64,000 nucleotides of DNA from CAVTAV01 sp963732795 (GTDB lineage: Bacteria > Pseudomonadota > Alphaproteobacteria > CAVTAV01). The position numbers and the translations under genes are program-made. Each line of letters begins with the position of its first letter. Positions within the stretch are counted from its first letter, which is position 1. Below are positions 9,057 to 18,193 of the stretch, piece by piece. The notes under the pieces are model-generated. The model was not told the DNA's origin. It did not search any database and saw only the letters and a list, made by a program, of their open reading frames with translations. The stretch lies in assembly GCA_963732795.1 (NCBI GenBank), contig CAVTAV010000007.1, forward strand, positions 1 to 64,000. The letters are read 5' to 3'.

Positions 9057-11382
9057 GCGCGAATCTCACCTCTGGTCGTTGTCGGATCAGGCCATGGTGA
9101 GCGGCACCAACTTTTTGACCGGCGTCCTTTTGGCGCGCGTCCTCGGTCTGGAAGCCTATGGCGCGTATGTGATTGCGCAGATGTATCTCCTTTATTCGAA
9201 CACGTTTCAGAACGCGCTGGTCGTCTCGACGATGATGACGACTGTCCCGGCGGAGCACGACCGGTCGGTTCGGGCGGGTCTCCTGCGCGGCTTCTTCGGG
9301 TACGGCCTTGCCGTATTGGTAGCCACATTATTCGGCGTGCAACTCGTCGCCTGGGGATTGGGTAGCGCGTCGCCGTCACTCAAACTCGGAACACTTGCGC
9401 TGCCGTTGGCCGCCGCGATGGCCGGATATCAACTTCAGGATTTCCTGCGCCGCGCGCTCTACACTGACTCCGCCAACCGGGAAGTCTTTGCGAGCGATGT
9501 GGTGGCCTATGGCGGGCAATTCGTTTGTTTCGGCGTGTTGGCGCTTGAAGGCCGGTTAACGGCCGTATTGGCGCTGTGGTGTTATGCAGGATCGTTCTTA
9601 CTCTCCGCGTTGGTGACGCTAATATCGATGCGCTTGTATCCAACGATAGAGGACACGCTCTTGATCATTCGTCGGCACTGGCGACACAGCGTCCACTATC
9701 TGACCTCTAATCAACTCCAGTGGGTGGCGTCGCAGGGTGTCATCCTTTTGGGTGCGGGAATGATCGGGCAGCAGGCAGCGGGCGCCATCCGCGCGGCCCA
9801 AAACCTTCTTGGGCCCGTGAACGTCTTCTTCCAGTGGATGGATAACGTCATCCCGGTGCGCGCAACCATTCATTTTCGGGAGCGCGGCACAGCCGCACTG
9901 CGCGGTTACCTGAGGCAGATCGGACTGATCGGCGTGACGGCGCTTACGGTTTTCGGCGTCGGCCTGAGCCTCGTCGACAAGCCGCTGATCGCCGCAATCT
10001 TCGGGGAGGAGTATCGGCCTTACGGCATTCTTCTGGTGTTCTGGGCCATGTACTACACGGTTGGCCATGTCTACCGGATGGCCACCTACTTCCTCCGCGC
10101 CCAGGGGATAACCAGAGAACTCGCGATCGCCAGCATCTGGTGGGCGATCGTATCGATCGCCTTCGCCTTTTTCACTGCGGGGAAATTGGCGGAGCGCGGT
10201 ATTATGGGGGCGCTGGTTGCCGGCGAAATCGCCGCGCTGATCTATCTAACGCTCCGCATCCTCGACCTTCGCCGACAGAGCACACACTGTGTCTTGACAA
10301 CATTGCGTGGCAAGACCGATAGCCCGCAGCTCGTCTTGCCGGTCGGCACTCAAGGCCTATTGAGGAGCGCTCTCCGAATGTACTTTCCGGCGCGTTGGAC
10401 AGGCCGCCTTTACCGGGCGTTCCTCGCGTGGTCGCTGCCGTGGCGCTCTCGGTTTGGTGCCATCGAGCGCATGTCGGGCTTATCGTGCCTGTGTCCGCAT
10501 CTGTCTGTCGTTCAGGCAGCTGTCCCAGGAGCCAAGCCTGAGAATATAGGCCTCCTGGTGGCGAAGAAAGGACCGCGCACCAAACTGACCCTGAGAGTCA
10601 TGGACGATCGGGCACATGTGATGGCCTATGCCCGAATGGCGTTCGAGCCAGAGGCGATCGCGGTGGCGCAGCGCGAGGCGAATGTCCTCGAAGCCGTGAG
10701 CTTGATGCCGGCGGCCGCGTGCGCTCCGGACGTCATAACCACGCGAAATCTGTCCGATCCGGATGGCTTCCTTTTGGTCGAGAGCGCCGGCCCAGATGAA
10801 GCCGCCAAGCCGTATCTCACGCAAGAGCATTTCGACTTTCTTTCGGGGCTTCTGCGTTACGACGCGATGTCATGGTCCGACGTGATCGCGACATTGACCA
10901 GCGAGATTGCCGAGCTTCCCGAACCCGTGGGCGAGAGCGGCCTGCTTGATAGGGTAATCCGCCGTCTAGAGGGTATGCGGATTAATGACGTGCCCACCTG
11001 TATCGAACACGGCGACTTCGCGCCCTGGAACATTCGACGGAACCGAAACGGCGGATTGTTCGTGCTCGACTGGGAGCATTCCAGGCTGGACGGGCTGCCG
11101 TGGTTCGATGCCCTGCATTTCCAATTTCAGATGGCCGCTTTGGTGCGCCGCAAGAGCGCGGAAGGGACGCTTGACGACTTGCGCGTGGCGTTTGAGCTCC
11201 CCGAAGGGAGGTCTTACGGTGCGGCGGTTGGACAGTGGCCGGACGCGCCAAGGGCTTTTGTGGCCGTCTATCTTTTGAGGATGCTGGTTCGAGCGGAGCG
11301 TGAAGCGGAATTTTGGGACCAGCGTATCAAGCCATTGGGCTGGCAAATGCTCGGCCTTTGGACCGAACAAGAGTCTCCCTAA
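9031..11382 (+). CDS. Wzx-type flippase fused to a phosphotransferase (APH/choline-kinase-like) domain
   Basis: 783-aa two-domain protein. Residues about 1-430 form a multi-pass polysaccharide flippase (starting SDQAMVSGTNFLTGVLLARV, with many hydrophobic helices) that would flip lipid-linked repeat units. After a linker, the C-terminal part ends in an aminoglycoside-phosphotransferase-like catalytic core: H660-G-D662-FAPWN667 and FVLD680WEHS, the catalytic loop and metal-binding Asp of that superfamily. No stop separates the two and the frame is uninterrupted. ATG 9031 is favoured by GGAAGGTGC just upstream. Flippases are normally about 430-500 aa, so this is a true fusion. Inference: it may phosphorylate a sugar, lipid or amino-alcohol in step with flipping. 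TAATG links it to the next gene. Confidence 0.85.
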   Translation: MSMSLALPRRESHLWSLSDQAMVSGTNFLTGVLLARVLGLEAYGAYVIAQMYLLYSNTFQNALVVSTMMTTVPAEHDRSVRAGLLRGFFGYGLAVLVATLFGVQLVAWGLGSASPSLKLGTLALPLAAAMAGYQLQDFLRRALYTDSANREVFASDVVAYGGQFVCFGVLALEGRLTAVLALWCYAGSFLLSALVTLISMRLYPTIEDTLLIIRRHWRHSVHYLTSNQLQWVASQGVILLGAGMIGQQAAGAIRAAQNLLGPVNVFFQWMDNVIPVRATIHFRERGTAALRGYLRQIGLIGVTALTVFGVGLSLVDKPLIAAIFGEEYRPYGILLVFWAMYYTVGHVYRMATYFLRAQGITRELAIASIWWAIVSIAFAFFTAGKLAERGIMGALVAGEIAALIYLTLRILDLRRQSTHCVLTTLRGKTDSPQLVLPVGTQGLLRSALRMYFPARWTGRLYRAFLAWSLPWRSRFGAIERMSGLSCLCPHLSVVQAAVPGAKPENIGLLVAKKGPRTKLTLRVMDDRAHVMAYARMAFEPEAIAVAQREANVLEAVSLMPAAACAPDVITTRNLSDPDGFLLVESAGPDEAAKPYLTQEHFDFLSGLLRYDAMSWSDVIATLTSEIAELPEPVGESGLLDRVIRRLEGMRINDVPTCIEHGDFAPWNIRRNRNGGLFVLDWEHSRLDGLPWFDALHFQFQMAALVRRKSAEGTLDDLRVAFELPEGRSYGAAVGQWPDAPRAFVAVYLLRMLVRAEREAEFWDQRIKPLGWQMLGLWTEQESP

Positions 11383-12959
11383 TGGCGAAGGGACCCTTTA
11401 ACGAATCGCCTGCGGGAGTGGTCTCCGGTGCCGCCACGCAATCCAAGGCGGTAGCGCTTGGCCTTGCACTCACGATTTCCGCGCCGGTCCTCGGCGCATT
11501 GATTGCAATAACTCCCGCCGGCGTAATTACAGGCGGCCTGTTTCTCTTGGTAGTTGGCGGGCTGGTCGCTGGCTATCTCTACATGGCGCCGGCGACGCCG
11601 TGGTGGGGCAGGCTGGTGTTTATCGTTGTTGCGGCCCAGACGACGTTCAATTACGGCTTTTCCGGAATGTCCATCGGCGCCGGATCGCTTCGACTGACCG
11701 TCTGCGAGATCGTTCTCGTTATCGCCTGCTTCGCCTGCTTGCGGCTTCTGTGGAACCCGAAGGAATCGATCGCCGTTCCCTTATGGCTCTGGGGTCTTAT
11801 CGGATGGCTGACGTTCATTCTCGCTGTGCATCTGCCGCTAGGCCTCAAGCGTTCGGGAATTGAAGCGGCGCGCGATGCATTGCCCACGGTGGAAGTGCTC
11901 TTCATCGTCCCGGGGTTCGTTCTGACCACGTTGGCTTTTCGTAAAGGCGAAGCGGGTTTACGCGGCCTCTGGCGCATGCTGGTAGCGATCGCATTATTTG
12001 GGTCGGTGTATGGGACTCTGTACTCGCAGCAGGATACGCTGCAGGCCGTCTCACCGCGCTTCGTCGGCATTCAAACCGCGGGCGTTCAGCTTCTAGGTTA
12101 CTTTGTCAGCTGGCCGATGATGGGCGTCATGGGCATGTACGGAGTCCTGCTATGGCGATGGGCCACGCCCAACCGGCCGCTTTGGCAGTCATGCTTAAGC
12201 TTTGTCATGATCTTGGGTTCGGCGGTTGGGTTCGTCGAAAACCAATCTCGAAACGGGTATGTCGCCTTTATCGCGTGCTTTGTCGTGCTGACATTGGTAG
12301 GCGGGCAGTGGCGCAACGTACGGTTCATGTCGCTTCTGGTTGCCGCTGGTGTCGCCTCACTAATTCTAATTCAAGCGTCCGGCATTCAGTTGAAGGGCCG
12401 AATCGGTACGATCTCATGGGATGCCGTGGTGGGGCACATCATGTCGCTCGACCCCAACAGCGCCGATCCGGAATTTCGGCCCGCGGCCGAAGGTATCGAA
12501 CAACGTCATCATTGGGCTAGCTATGCACTGTCGTTGTGGAGGCAAAGCCCTGGAACGATGCTATTGGGTGTCGGTTATGGGATGCCGCTCACGGACTTCA
12601 CCGTGGCCGGCGCCGGCGACAACACGGTGACCGTCCGCGAGCCTCATAACAGCTATTTGTCGGTCCTGACGCGCTCAGGAATATTCGGCTTCATCGTGAT
12701 GGCGTCGCTGCACTTTGCGATTGCCTTGACGGCTTTGCGGACATATTGGGCCTATCGAAGGAACAATCGGATTGTCGCCGCTTATATGGTGGGTGCCCTG
12801 CTTTACTGGGTTTGTTCCATGGTTGGAGCCGTGGGAGAGCCCCAGTTCGAAAACCCCTGCCTTGTAGTGCCGTACTTTTTTATTGCGGGCGTGACCTTTG
12901 CTGTCGCGCGCGCATTCCCGATACAGAAACATGCTACGCCAAGCCTTCAGGGAGTGTGA
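11382..12959 (+). CDS. O-antigen/EPS polymerase or ligase (Wzy/WaaL family)
   Basis: Integral membrane protein of 525 aa with about 12 hydrophobic helices and one large periplasmic loop (about residues 345-420) containing RFVGI-type and RHHWASYALSLWRQSP segments. The loop is followed by REPHNSYLSVLTRSGIFGF, the conserved HNxYL motif of the Wzy_C/O-antigen ligase family. In this locus the likely job is polymerising EPS repeat units on the periplasmic face. ATG 11382 shares its A with the preceding TAA stop (TAATG), so the two are translationally coupled; the frame extends upstream to 11313 but without support. Polymerase versus ligase cannot be told apart from sequence alone; position beside a flippase favours polymerase. 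Confidence 0.88.
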   Translation: MAKGPFNESPAGVVSGAATQSKAVALGLALTISAPVLGALIAITPAGVITGGLFLLVVGGLVAGYLYMAPATPWWGRLVFIVVAAQTTFNYGFSGMSIGAGSLRLTVCEIVLVIACFACLRLLWNPKESIAVPLWLWGLIGWLTFILAVHLPLGLKRSGIEAARDALPTVEVLFIVPGFVLTTLAFRKGEAGLRGLWRMLVAIALFGSVYGTLYSQQDTLQAVSPRFVGIQTAGVQLLGYFVSWPMMGVMGMYGVLLWRWATPNRPLWQSCLSFVMILGSAVGFVENQSRNGYVAFIACFVVLTLVGGQWRNVRFMSLLVAAGVASLILIQASGIQLKGRIGTISWDAVVGHIMSLDPNSADPEFRPAAEGIEQRHHWASYALSLWRQSPGTMLLGVGYGMPLTDFTVAGAGDNTVTVREPHNSYLSVLTRSGIFGFIVMASLHFAIALTALRTYWAYRRNNRIVAAYMVGALLYWVCSMVGAVGEPQFENPCLVVPYFFIAGVTFAVARAFPIQKHATPSLQGV

Positions 12960-12963
12960 GCGC

Positions 12964-14169
12964 GTGGGGGCGCCATTTGCCTCGGTCAGGGCAGGCGAGC
13001 TCAAGCGCGTCCTGATTGTGCATAACCATTACAAACATCGCGGTGGAGAGGATGCCGTCGTCGAGGACGAGTGTCGACTATTGACCGATCACGGAATCCA
13101 AGTCACCAGCTTTGAACACTCGAATGACGAGCTCGATGGCATGAATCTATTGCGGGCCGGCTTCGACACGGTATGGAATGCCCGCATCGCTCGCGAGTTT
13201 GACGAGGTGATTGGCCGAGAACAACCGGGAATTGTTCATGTGCACAATACCTTCACGAGGATCTCGCCGGCGATCTATTGGATAGCTGCGAGCCGCGGCG
13301 TGCCAGTCGTCCAGACGCTTCACAACTTTCGGCTTTTCTGCCCGCAATCAACGTTCCTGCGAAATGGTCATGTTTGCGAGAACTGCATTAAACAGTTCGT
13401 CCCCGTTTCCGGCATTCGTCATGGCTGCTATCACAATTCGAAATCCCAGACGTTTGCCGTGGCGGCCATGCTGGTGGCGCATCGGGCAATTGGAACCTGG
13501 CGGCACAAGGTCACCCGCTTCATCGCGTTGAACGAGTTCTGCCGCTCCAAGTTCATCGAAGGAGGGCTGCCGGCGGACAAGATTAGAGTTAAGCCGAATT
13601 TCGTCATGCCGCCTTCGTTAGACGTTTCCTTCGAACGGCGCGGCGGCCTATTCGTCGGCCGCCTGTCTCCGGAAAAGGGGCTCGACACGCTTGCGAAAGC
13701 GGTGGCCCGATTAGGCCATAATCCGATATCGGTGATCGGAACTGGCCCTCTCGAGGGATTGGTACGCTCGACATTCGGGGAATCATATAGGGGACAAAAG
13801 TCATCCGGTGAAGTCATGGAAGCCATGGCGGAGGCCAACTACCTTGTCATTCCGAGCATTTGGTACGAAAACTTTCCGAGGACGATGGTGGAGGCGTTTG
13901 CTTCCGGGCTGCCGGTAATCGCCAGCCAACTCGGAGCACTCGCAGAGATTGTGGATGATGGAAGAACGGGTCTGCTGTTTGAAGCCGGCAATCCCGACGA
14001 TCTGAGCGACAAGATCAGCTGGGCGGAGCGAAACCCCGATCGGATGCGGACAATGGGTCTCCATGCTCGAACGGACTACGAGCAAAAATACTCGCCGGCC
14101 ATCAATTATGAAATGCTGACCGACATCTATTCCGAGGCCATCAGGGCAAGCTCGCGACAGGCGTTTTAG
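12964..14169 (+). CDS. Glycosyltransferase family 4
   Basis: GT-B fold glycosyltransferase of about 401 aa. The N-terminal acceptor domain begins RVLIVHNHYKHRGGEDAVVE, typical of a GT4 subgroup that includes colanic/EPS mannosyl- and galactosyltransferases, and contains VVQTLHNFRLFCPQ with a Cys pair (CENCIKQ). The donor domain has GGLFVGRLSPEKGLDTL and the E-x7-E signature in YENFPRTMVEAFASGLPVIA. GTG 12964 is chosen because AGGGAG lies 9 nt upstream and it sits 5 bp after the preceding stop; ATG 12931 in frame is the alternative. Its 3' end overlaps the convergent GMC gene by 29 bp, and it closes the rightward operon. Confidence 0.9.
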   Translation: MGAPFASVRAGELKRVLIVHNHYKHRGGEDAVVEDECRLLTDHGIQVTSFEHSNDELDGMNLLRAGFDTVWNARIAREFDEVIGREQPGIVHVHNTFTRISPAIYWIAASRGVPVVQTLHNFRLFCPQSTFLRNGHVCENCIKQFVPVSGIRHGCYHNSKSQTFAVAAMLVAHRAIGTWRHKVTRFIALNEFCRSKFIEGGLPADKIRVKPNFVMPPSLDVSFERRGGLFVGRLSPEKGLDTLAKAVARLGHNPISVIGTGPLEGLVRSTFGESYRGQKSSGEVMEAMAEANYLVIPSIWYENFPRTMVEAFASGLPVIASQLGALAEIVDDGRTGLLFEAGNPDDLSDKISWAERNPDRMRTMGLHARTDYEQKYSPAINYEMLTDIYSEAIRASSRQAF

Positions 14170-15856
14170 TCTGCCCCTTCACCGCGGCCCGCCCCAATCG
14201 ATCTGCCAGACGAACGGCGAGTGTGACAATGGTCAATGTCGGATTCGCGTGGCCTGAGGTCGCGAAGACCGAACTACTGACGACATAAAGATTACGAATG
14301 CCGTGAACGCGGCAATTCGCATCGACCACACCGTCATCCGGATCGAATGACATTCTGGTCGTGCCGATCGGGTGGCACCCGAATTGAAGCCGTGTCGCTT
14401 CTGTCAAAATGCGCGCTTCCAAATCGCCGCTGAGGAATTCGAGCTTGCCAAGACGTTTCTTTCGCAAATGGGCGTCCAGGATCCGGTGAGATCGGATAAT
14501 GCTGTCGATGTCGTCGGGTGCAAAACGGAGATCGATCGTAAGCCGACGCATGCCCAAGGTATCAGTCTGCTCGTTCAAATGAACCCTGCTGGAGACCAGG
14601 GGTGACTGCTCCGCGTGATAGGCGACCGCGTACCGGTTGCCGCCGCTTCGGACATAGAAGCGCGGAACCTTCCGCTTAGCGAAATAGCGCCGGAAAAGGA
14701 ACGGCGGAATAAAGGTCACCGTCGAGGGAATCGACCTGACGATATTTGCCGTGTGGGACGTAAAATCGCGGTACTGCGTGTTGTTGGTGGCAGCACGATA
14801 GAATCCGCTTGGCGCTAGGCATCGACGAAGACCCGGCGTGGACAGCGCGAGATATGCCGCCGACAGGATGCCGTTTCTGTGTTGAGGATCGTAAATCGCC
14901 AGGTTGTCTAACCAGAATACACAGTTCAGCAATTTTTCGCGCTGTTGGAGCGTAGGCGACAGAGAAATCCTCTTCCGGCAATACACGCCGGCACCGTCCT
15001 TATCGACATCGTAAGAAGCCTTGTCCGGAGAGGAATTGAACTGCACGTCGGCGATCGTGCCTTCGTAGTGGCCCATATAGTAACGCCCGAGTTTGCCATT
15101 GTGGTTGCCGATTCCGCCCCTATGCACTCCGTCGGAGTTGAGCAGAAGACGCGTCGTTTCGAGCCCGCCCGCTGCGACGATGTAATTACGCGCCACAACG
15201 CGGTGGCGATCCGGCGATCTGGTCGATCTGAATGTCACAGATGTCACGTCGGTTGGATCGTCGTCGAATCCGATCCCCGTGCAGGTCGCGTCGAGAACAA
15301 CCGTGATCTTCGTCGATGCCCGAAGACGCTCTCCGTACTCTTTCGCAAAGTCGACCGGGAGACTCCAGCGTTCCAGGCTCGTTTGTAGAGTGCCGTCGTC
15401 TCGCAACCCGTCGATTAGACTCGGGAATTTTCCGCCGACCGACGCGCTATTGGAGAAGTCCGCCTTGCCGCACATCAAATAGTCGCAGGCCTGTTGCCAG
15501 TATTCCGTCAACTCCTCCGATCCGATTGGCCAGCCGGACAACGAAAGATGGGCGCGCGTCTCGTAGTCGATAGGATCGAGTGGAACACACCGGCCACCCC
15601 AAACCGAAGAATTTCCCCCGAGCTGGCGGCGCGCGGCTTCATCAAGCGGACGATGATGGGCGCGATCGAGAATATCGGCGGTGCTGAGCTCTTGGATCGT
15701 TGACGACGGGCGCATCAGCCCGCTTTCGAGCAGAACGCATCGAATGCCGTGACGTTCGAGCTCGAGGGCGAGGACAATGCCCGCCGGCCCTCCTCCGACA
15801 ATGCAGACGTCGCATGTCAGGTCGGTCTCGGTAATGCTCTTCGATTCTACGATCAT
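14141..15856 (-). CDS. GMC-family FAD oxidoreductase (EPS-locus paralogue 1)
   Basis: Flavoprotein of the glucose-methanol-choline family, 571 aa. FAD-binding CIVGGGPAG at residues 18-26, the GG-containing RQLGGNSSVWGGR segment, and the C-terminal GMC domain with GCHPIGTTRM (active-site His) and SGHANPTLTIV (active-site Asn region). Start MIVES at 15856 is chosen over GTG 15874 because the paralogue at 21408 starts at the equivalent Met. It is last in the leftward operon after the deacetylase. It and the 21408 protein share the same layout along their whole length, so they are duplicates or partner subunits. Inference: oxidation of a sugar or polyprenyl-sugar hydroxyl in the EPS. No signal peptide is visible. 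Confidence 0.88.
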   Translation of the reverse strand: MIVESKSITETDLTCDVCIVGGGPAGIVLALELERHGIRCVLLESGLMRPSSTIQELSTADILDRAHHRPLDEAARRQLGGNSSVWGGRCVPLDPIDYETRAHLSLSGWPIGSEELTEYWQQACDYLMCGKADFSNSASVGGKFPSLIDGLRDDGTLQTSLERWSLPVDFAKEYGERLRASTKITVVLDATCTGIGFDDDPTDVTSVTFRSTRSPDRHRVVARNYIVAAGGLETTRLLLNSDGVHRGGIGNHNGKLGRYYMGHYEGTIADVQFNSSPDKASYDVDKDGAGVYCRKRISLSPTLQQREKLLNCVFWLDNLAIYDPQHRNGILSAAYLALSTPGLRRCLAPSGFYRAATNNTQYRDFTSHTANIVRSIPSTVTFIPPFLFRRYFAKRKVPRFYVRSGGNRYAVAYHAEQSPLVSSRVHLNEQTDTLGMRRLTIDLRFAPDDIDSIIRSHRILDAHLRKKRLGKLEFLSGDLEARILTEATRLQFGCHPIGTTRMSFDPDDGVVDANCRVHGIRNLYVVSSSVFATSGHANPTLTIVTLAVRLADRLGRAAVKGQTKTPVASLP

Positions 15857-15918
15857 TTTAATGGCTGTTCGCACACGTCCGCGGACGCGGTTGCGGGAGT
15901 GATAAACTGCCGCAATGT

Positions 15919-16644
15919 TTACCGGAGGGCCGTCAGAAACCGGTTCCTCAACTGCGTGTATTTATGCTCGCCCACCATTTTCTTGAACGCATTCTTTACG
16001 TCGTAAGTCCAAGTGCCTGCCCGTCCGTCCAGGATGCGACGAAATGAACCTTTGTTTCGCCTGGGCAGAACAGGCCAACAGGAAACGCATCCATCAAAGG
16101 GCGCATGCGCGTATCCCCATTCCATAGTCCTGAACACGCTGTATCCTTCGTCCAAGGCCCGGGCCAGTATTTCTCGCGTGTAAAGCCCGCCGGGCGGTGC
16201 GACCCAATCGACGGGCCGACCAATAACATCTTCAAGCTCCCGCTTGAATTCGCGCAACTCGGTTTCAACCTCGTCGGGCTGCAGCCGAGTGAGTGGCGTA
16301 TGGGTGACACAGTGAGAACCGATCCGATGGCCTTGATCCGCGAGCAAGCGCGTTTGTTCGCGGGTCAGATAGCCCGCCCGACCCAGGCGTCCAGTAATGA
16401 CGAAGAAGACACCCGAAAGTCCGAGAAGGTCCAATAAATCGCCGGCGCGTTCATGGTCCGATGTTCCATCGTCAAAGGTGACGCATACTTCGGATAAGCG
16501 ACCATTCGATTGATCAAATCTCGCGACACAACGCATTTGGTCCTCGAACGCATCCCATGAGATGTCATGGAACGCCGGCCGCATATCCGGCTGCGTCAGG
16601 ATTCGATGATAGGTCAGAATTGCCGCGAGAGAGCTGTCATTCAT
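15919..16644 (-). CDS. Polysaccharide deacetylase (NodB homology)
   Basis: 241-aa carbohydrate esterase family 4 enzyme expected to remove N- or O-acetyl groups from the EPS or its precursor. The metal site is intact: TFDDG at 56-60 (Asp58/Asp59) and H111-x3-H115 in SHCVTH, followed by APPGGLYT. The start at ATG 16644 avoids overlap with the AAA gene; the longer reading from 16707 would overlap it and adds no homology. No signal peptide is seen, so it probably acts in the cytoplasm or leaves by another route. Fourth gene of the leftward operon. Deacetylases paired with AAA and kinase genes are also seen in exosortase-type EPS loci. Confidence 0.88.
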   Translation of the reverse strand: MNDSSLAAILTYHRILTQPDMRPAFHDISWDAFEDQMRCVARFDQSNGRLSEVCVTFDDGTSDHERAGDLLDLLGLSGVFFVITGRLGRAGYLTREQTRLLADQGHRIGSHCVTHTPLTRLQPDEVETELREFKRELEDVIGRPVDWVAPPGGLYTREILARALDEGYSVFRTMEWGYAHAPFDGCVSCWPVLPRRNKGSFRRILDGRAGTWTYDVKNAFKKMVGEHKYTQLRNRFLTALR

Positions 16645-16678
16645 GATTCTAGGTGCATCGCTCGATCGACAGCGACTT

Positions 16679-18184
16679 TCAACATTGCGACGGGCGCGCT
16701 TGCACAAGGTTGTTCTTCGGCTGAGGCTCGTCGAGCATGTAGAGATAACACGCCATCAGAAGAAATGGCGGCGCCAGATGATTCTTGAAGCGATAGATGG
16801 GTGGAGACCTTCGGCGCGTGTCGGCCAGTAGCAATCCGTAATCGTTGGCCAGAGTTTTGCAATAGCGGCCCAGCATGAGAGAAATCGGACGCGCCTGCTC
16901 GGCGTTGAGCAGGTCCTGCAATAGTGGAACGACGTCCGAGATCGTAAATCTGTCTTCGTTCGCAAGACTTGTTCGGGCAATGGCCGCAGTCGCCGCCAAT
17001 GTGAAGTCATCCTTGTGAATTATGTCGGCCACTCGCCCGCTGTTCTCGTCCAACGCCGACCATTCTTCAAGGGCGCTCCGTAAGCCTTCACACATGGACT
17101 GCTTGTCGACCCGAGTGTGACCATGTTGCAAAGCCGCCAAGCCCGCGTCCAAGCACATCAGTCGCAGGTGATACGCCGAACCGTGTGCGATGGACCTGAT
17201 TGTTTCGATCACTTCGGCGTCGAATTCCAGGCCGCTTTCCGCCGCGCCGTGTTCAATAATTCTCGTGGCGTCGTCGGAGTTCAGTCTGTTGATGGGGATG
17301 CAAACGAGACTGCGATGGATCGACGGGTGGAATCCCAGAAGGTCCTGCACATTGCTCGCCACTCCGACAAGAACAAGGTGGACTCGTGCCTGAAGGTCCG
17401 ACAAATCTTTTATCAAATTTGCCATTTCGCGTTGGATCGAGGTGTCGGCAATCCGGTCGTATTCATCGAAGATGAAAATCAGCCGCGTTTCCTCGATCGT
17501 CGCGAGCAAGTTTGCCAATTGGCGGGCCGTAAAATCACCGGCCGGAAGCAAGTCCGAGACCGTGGCCTGCTTCGACAGGTGGTCCGAATTGGAACTCGCG
17601 GAGGCCCTCGAACAGTACTCCGCTGGTATCAGCTCGAGATACGGCCGTAAGAGCGCGCTGAAGGTGGAGGTGGTTCCACATGACAAATAAAGGACGATGT
17701 ATTCCGCCTCGTCGGCTATTTCGCCGAACACTCTCACCAACGAGGTTTTCCCGTAACCGCGCGGGCCATAGACTAGAGCGTGGGACCATTGCTCGGAAAC
17801 CGCCAGGATTAGCTTTTCGAGCTCCTGGTATCGGCCGAACAGGTGGTCGCGGCGCGTAACTGGCTGCGACGAGGTGAATGCATTCAAGAGCCGGGCGCGT
17901 GTGCCGCCATCTCCGATCGCAGTCTTGCCACCCGGAAGCGGCTTGTCGGTGGCGCTTATGTTGAACCGTGGAAGCCGGTTGGTCTTGTCGAATTTTCCAT
18001 TGATAACGACAGGACGAGCGTCGACGTTGTTCTGCACGACACGGTCATCGAGAGAAGCCTGTTTGGATGAAAGCCCGTCGGTCGGTTGAGTTGTGTCGCA
18101 ACTCGCGTCGGAGCCGGATTCAACCTTCGCCCGCCCGTTCGAATTCGACGCTCGACTAGATGCCTTCGATGAAAATGACCACAT
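16679..18184 (-). CDS. AAA/ORC-type P-loop ATPase of the EPS locus
   Basis: 501-aa ATPase. The first ~100 residues are low-complexity and polar (Ser/Asn/Asp-rich) and show no domain. GRYQELEKL then leads into Walker A GPRGYGKTS (140-148) and Walker B FIFDEYD (237-243), with an ORC/ExeA-like arrangement afterwards, and a C-terminal winged-helix-like region. It sits 9 bp after the EpsG-like gene and 34 bp before the deacetylase. In exosortase-associated EPS loci an ExeA-like ATPase occupies a comparable place next to the kinase and chain-length genes, but this protein is longer and I would not equate them. Role unknown: possibly energising or regulating EPS assembly. Confidence 0.75.
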   Translation of the reverse strand: MWSFSSKASSRASNSNGRAKVESGSDASCDTTQPTDGLSSKQASLDDRVVQNNVDARPVVINGKFDKTNRLPRFNISATDKPLPGGKTAIGDGGTRARLLNAFTSSQPVTRRDHLFGRYQELEKLILAVSEQWSHALVYGPRGYGKTSLVRVFGEIADEAEYIVLYLSCGTTSTFSALLRPYLELIPAEYCSRASASSNSDHLSKQATVSDLLPAGDFTARQLANLLATIEETRLIFIFDEYDRIADTSIQREMANLIKDLSDLQARVHLVLVGVASNVQDLLGFHPSIHRSLVCIPINRLNSDDATRIIEHGAAESGLEFDAEVIETIRSIAHGSAYHLRLMCLDAGLAALQHGHTRVDKQSMCEGLRSALEEWSALDENSGRVADIIHKDDFTLAATAAIARTSLANEDRFTISDVVPLLQDLLNAEQARPISLMLGRYCKTLANDYGLLLADTRRRSPPIYRFKNHLAPPFLLMACYLYMLDEPQPKNNLVQARPSQC

Positions 18185-18193
18185 CTGAATCCA

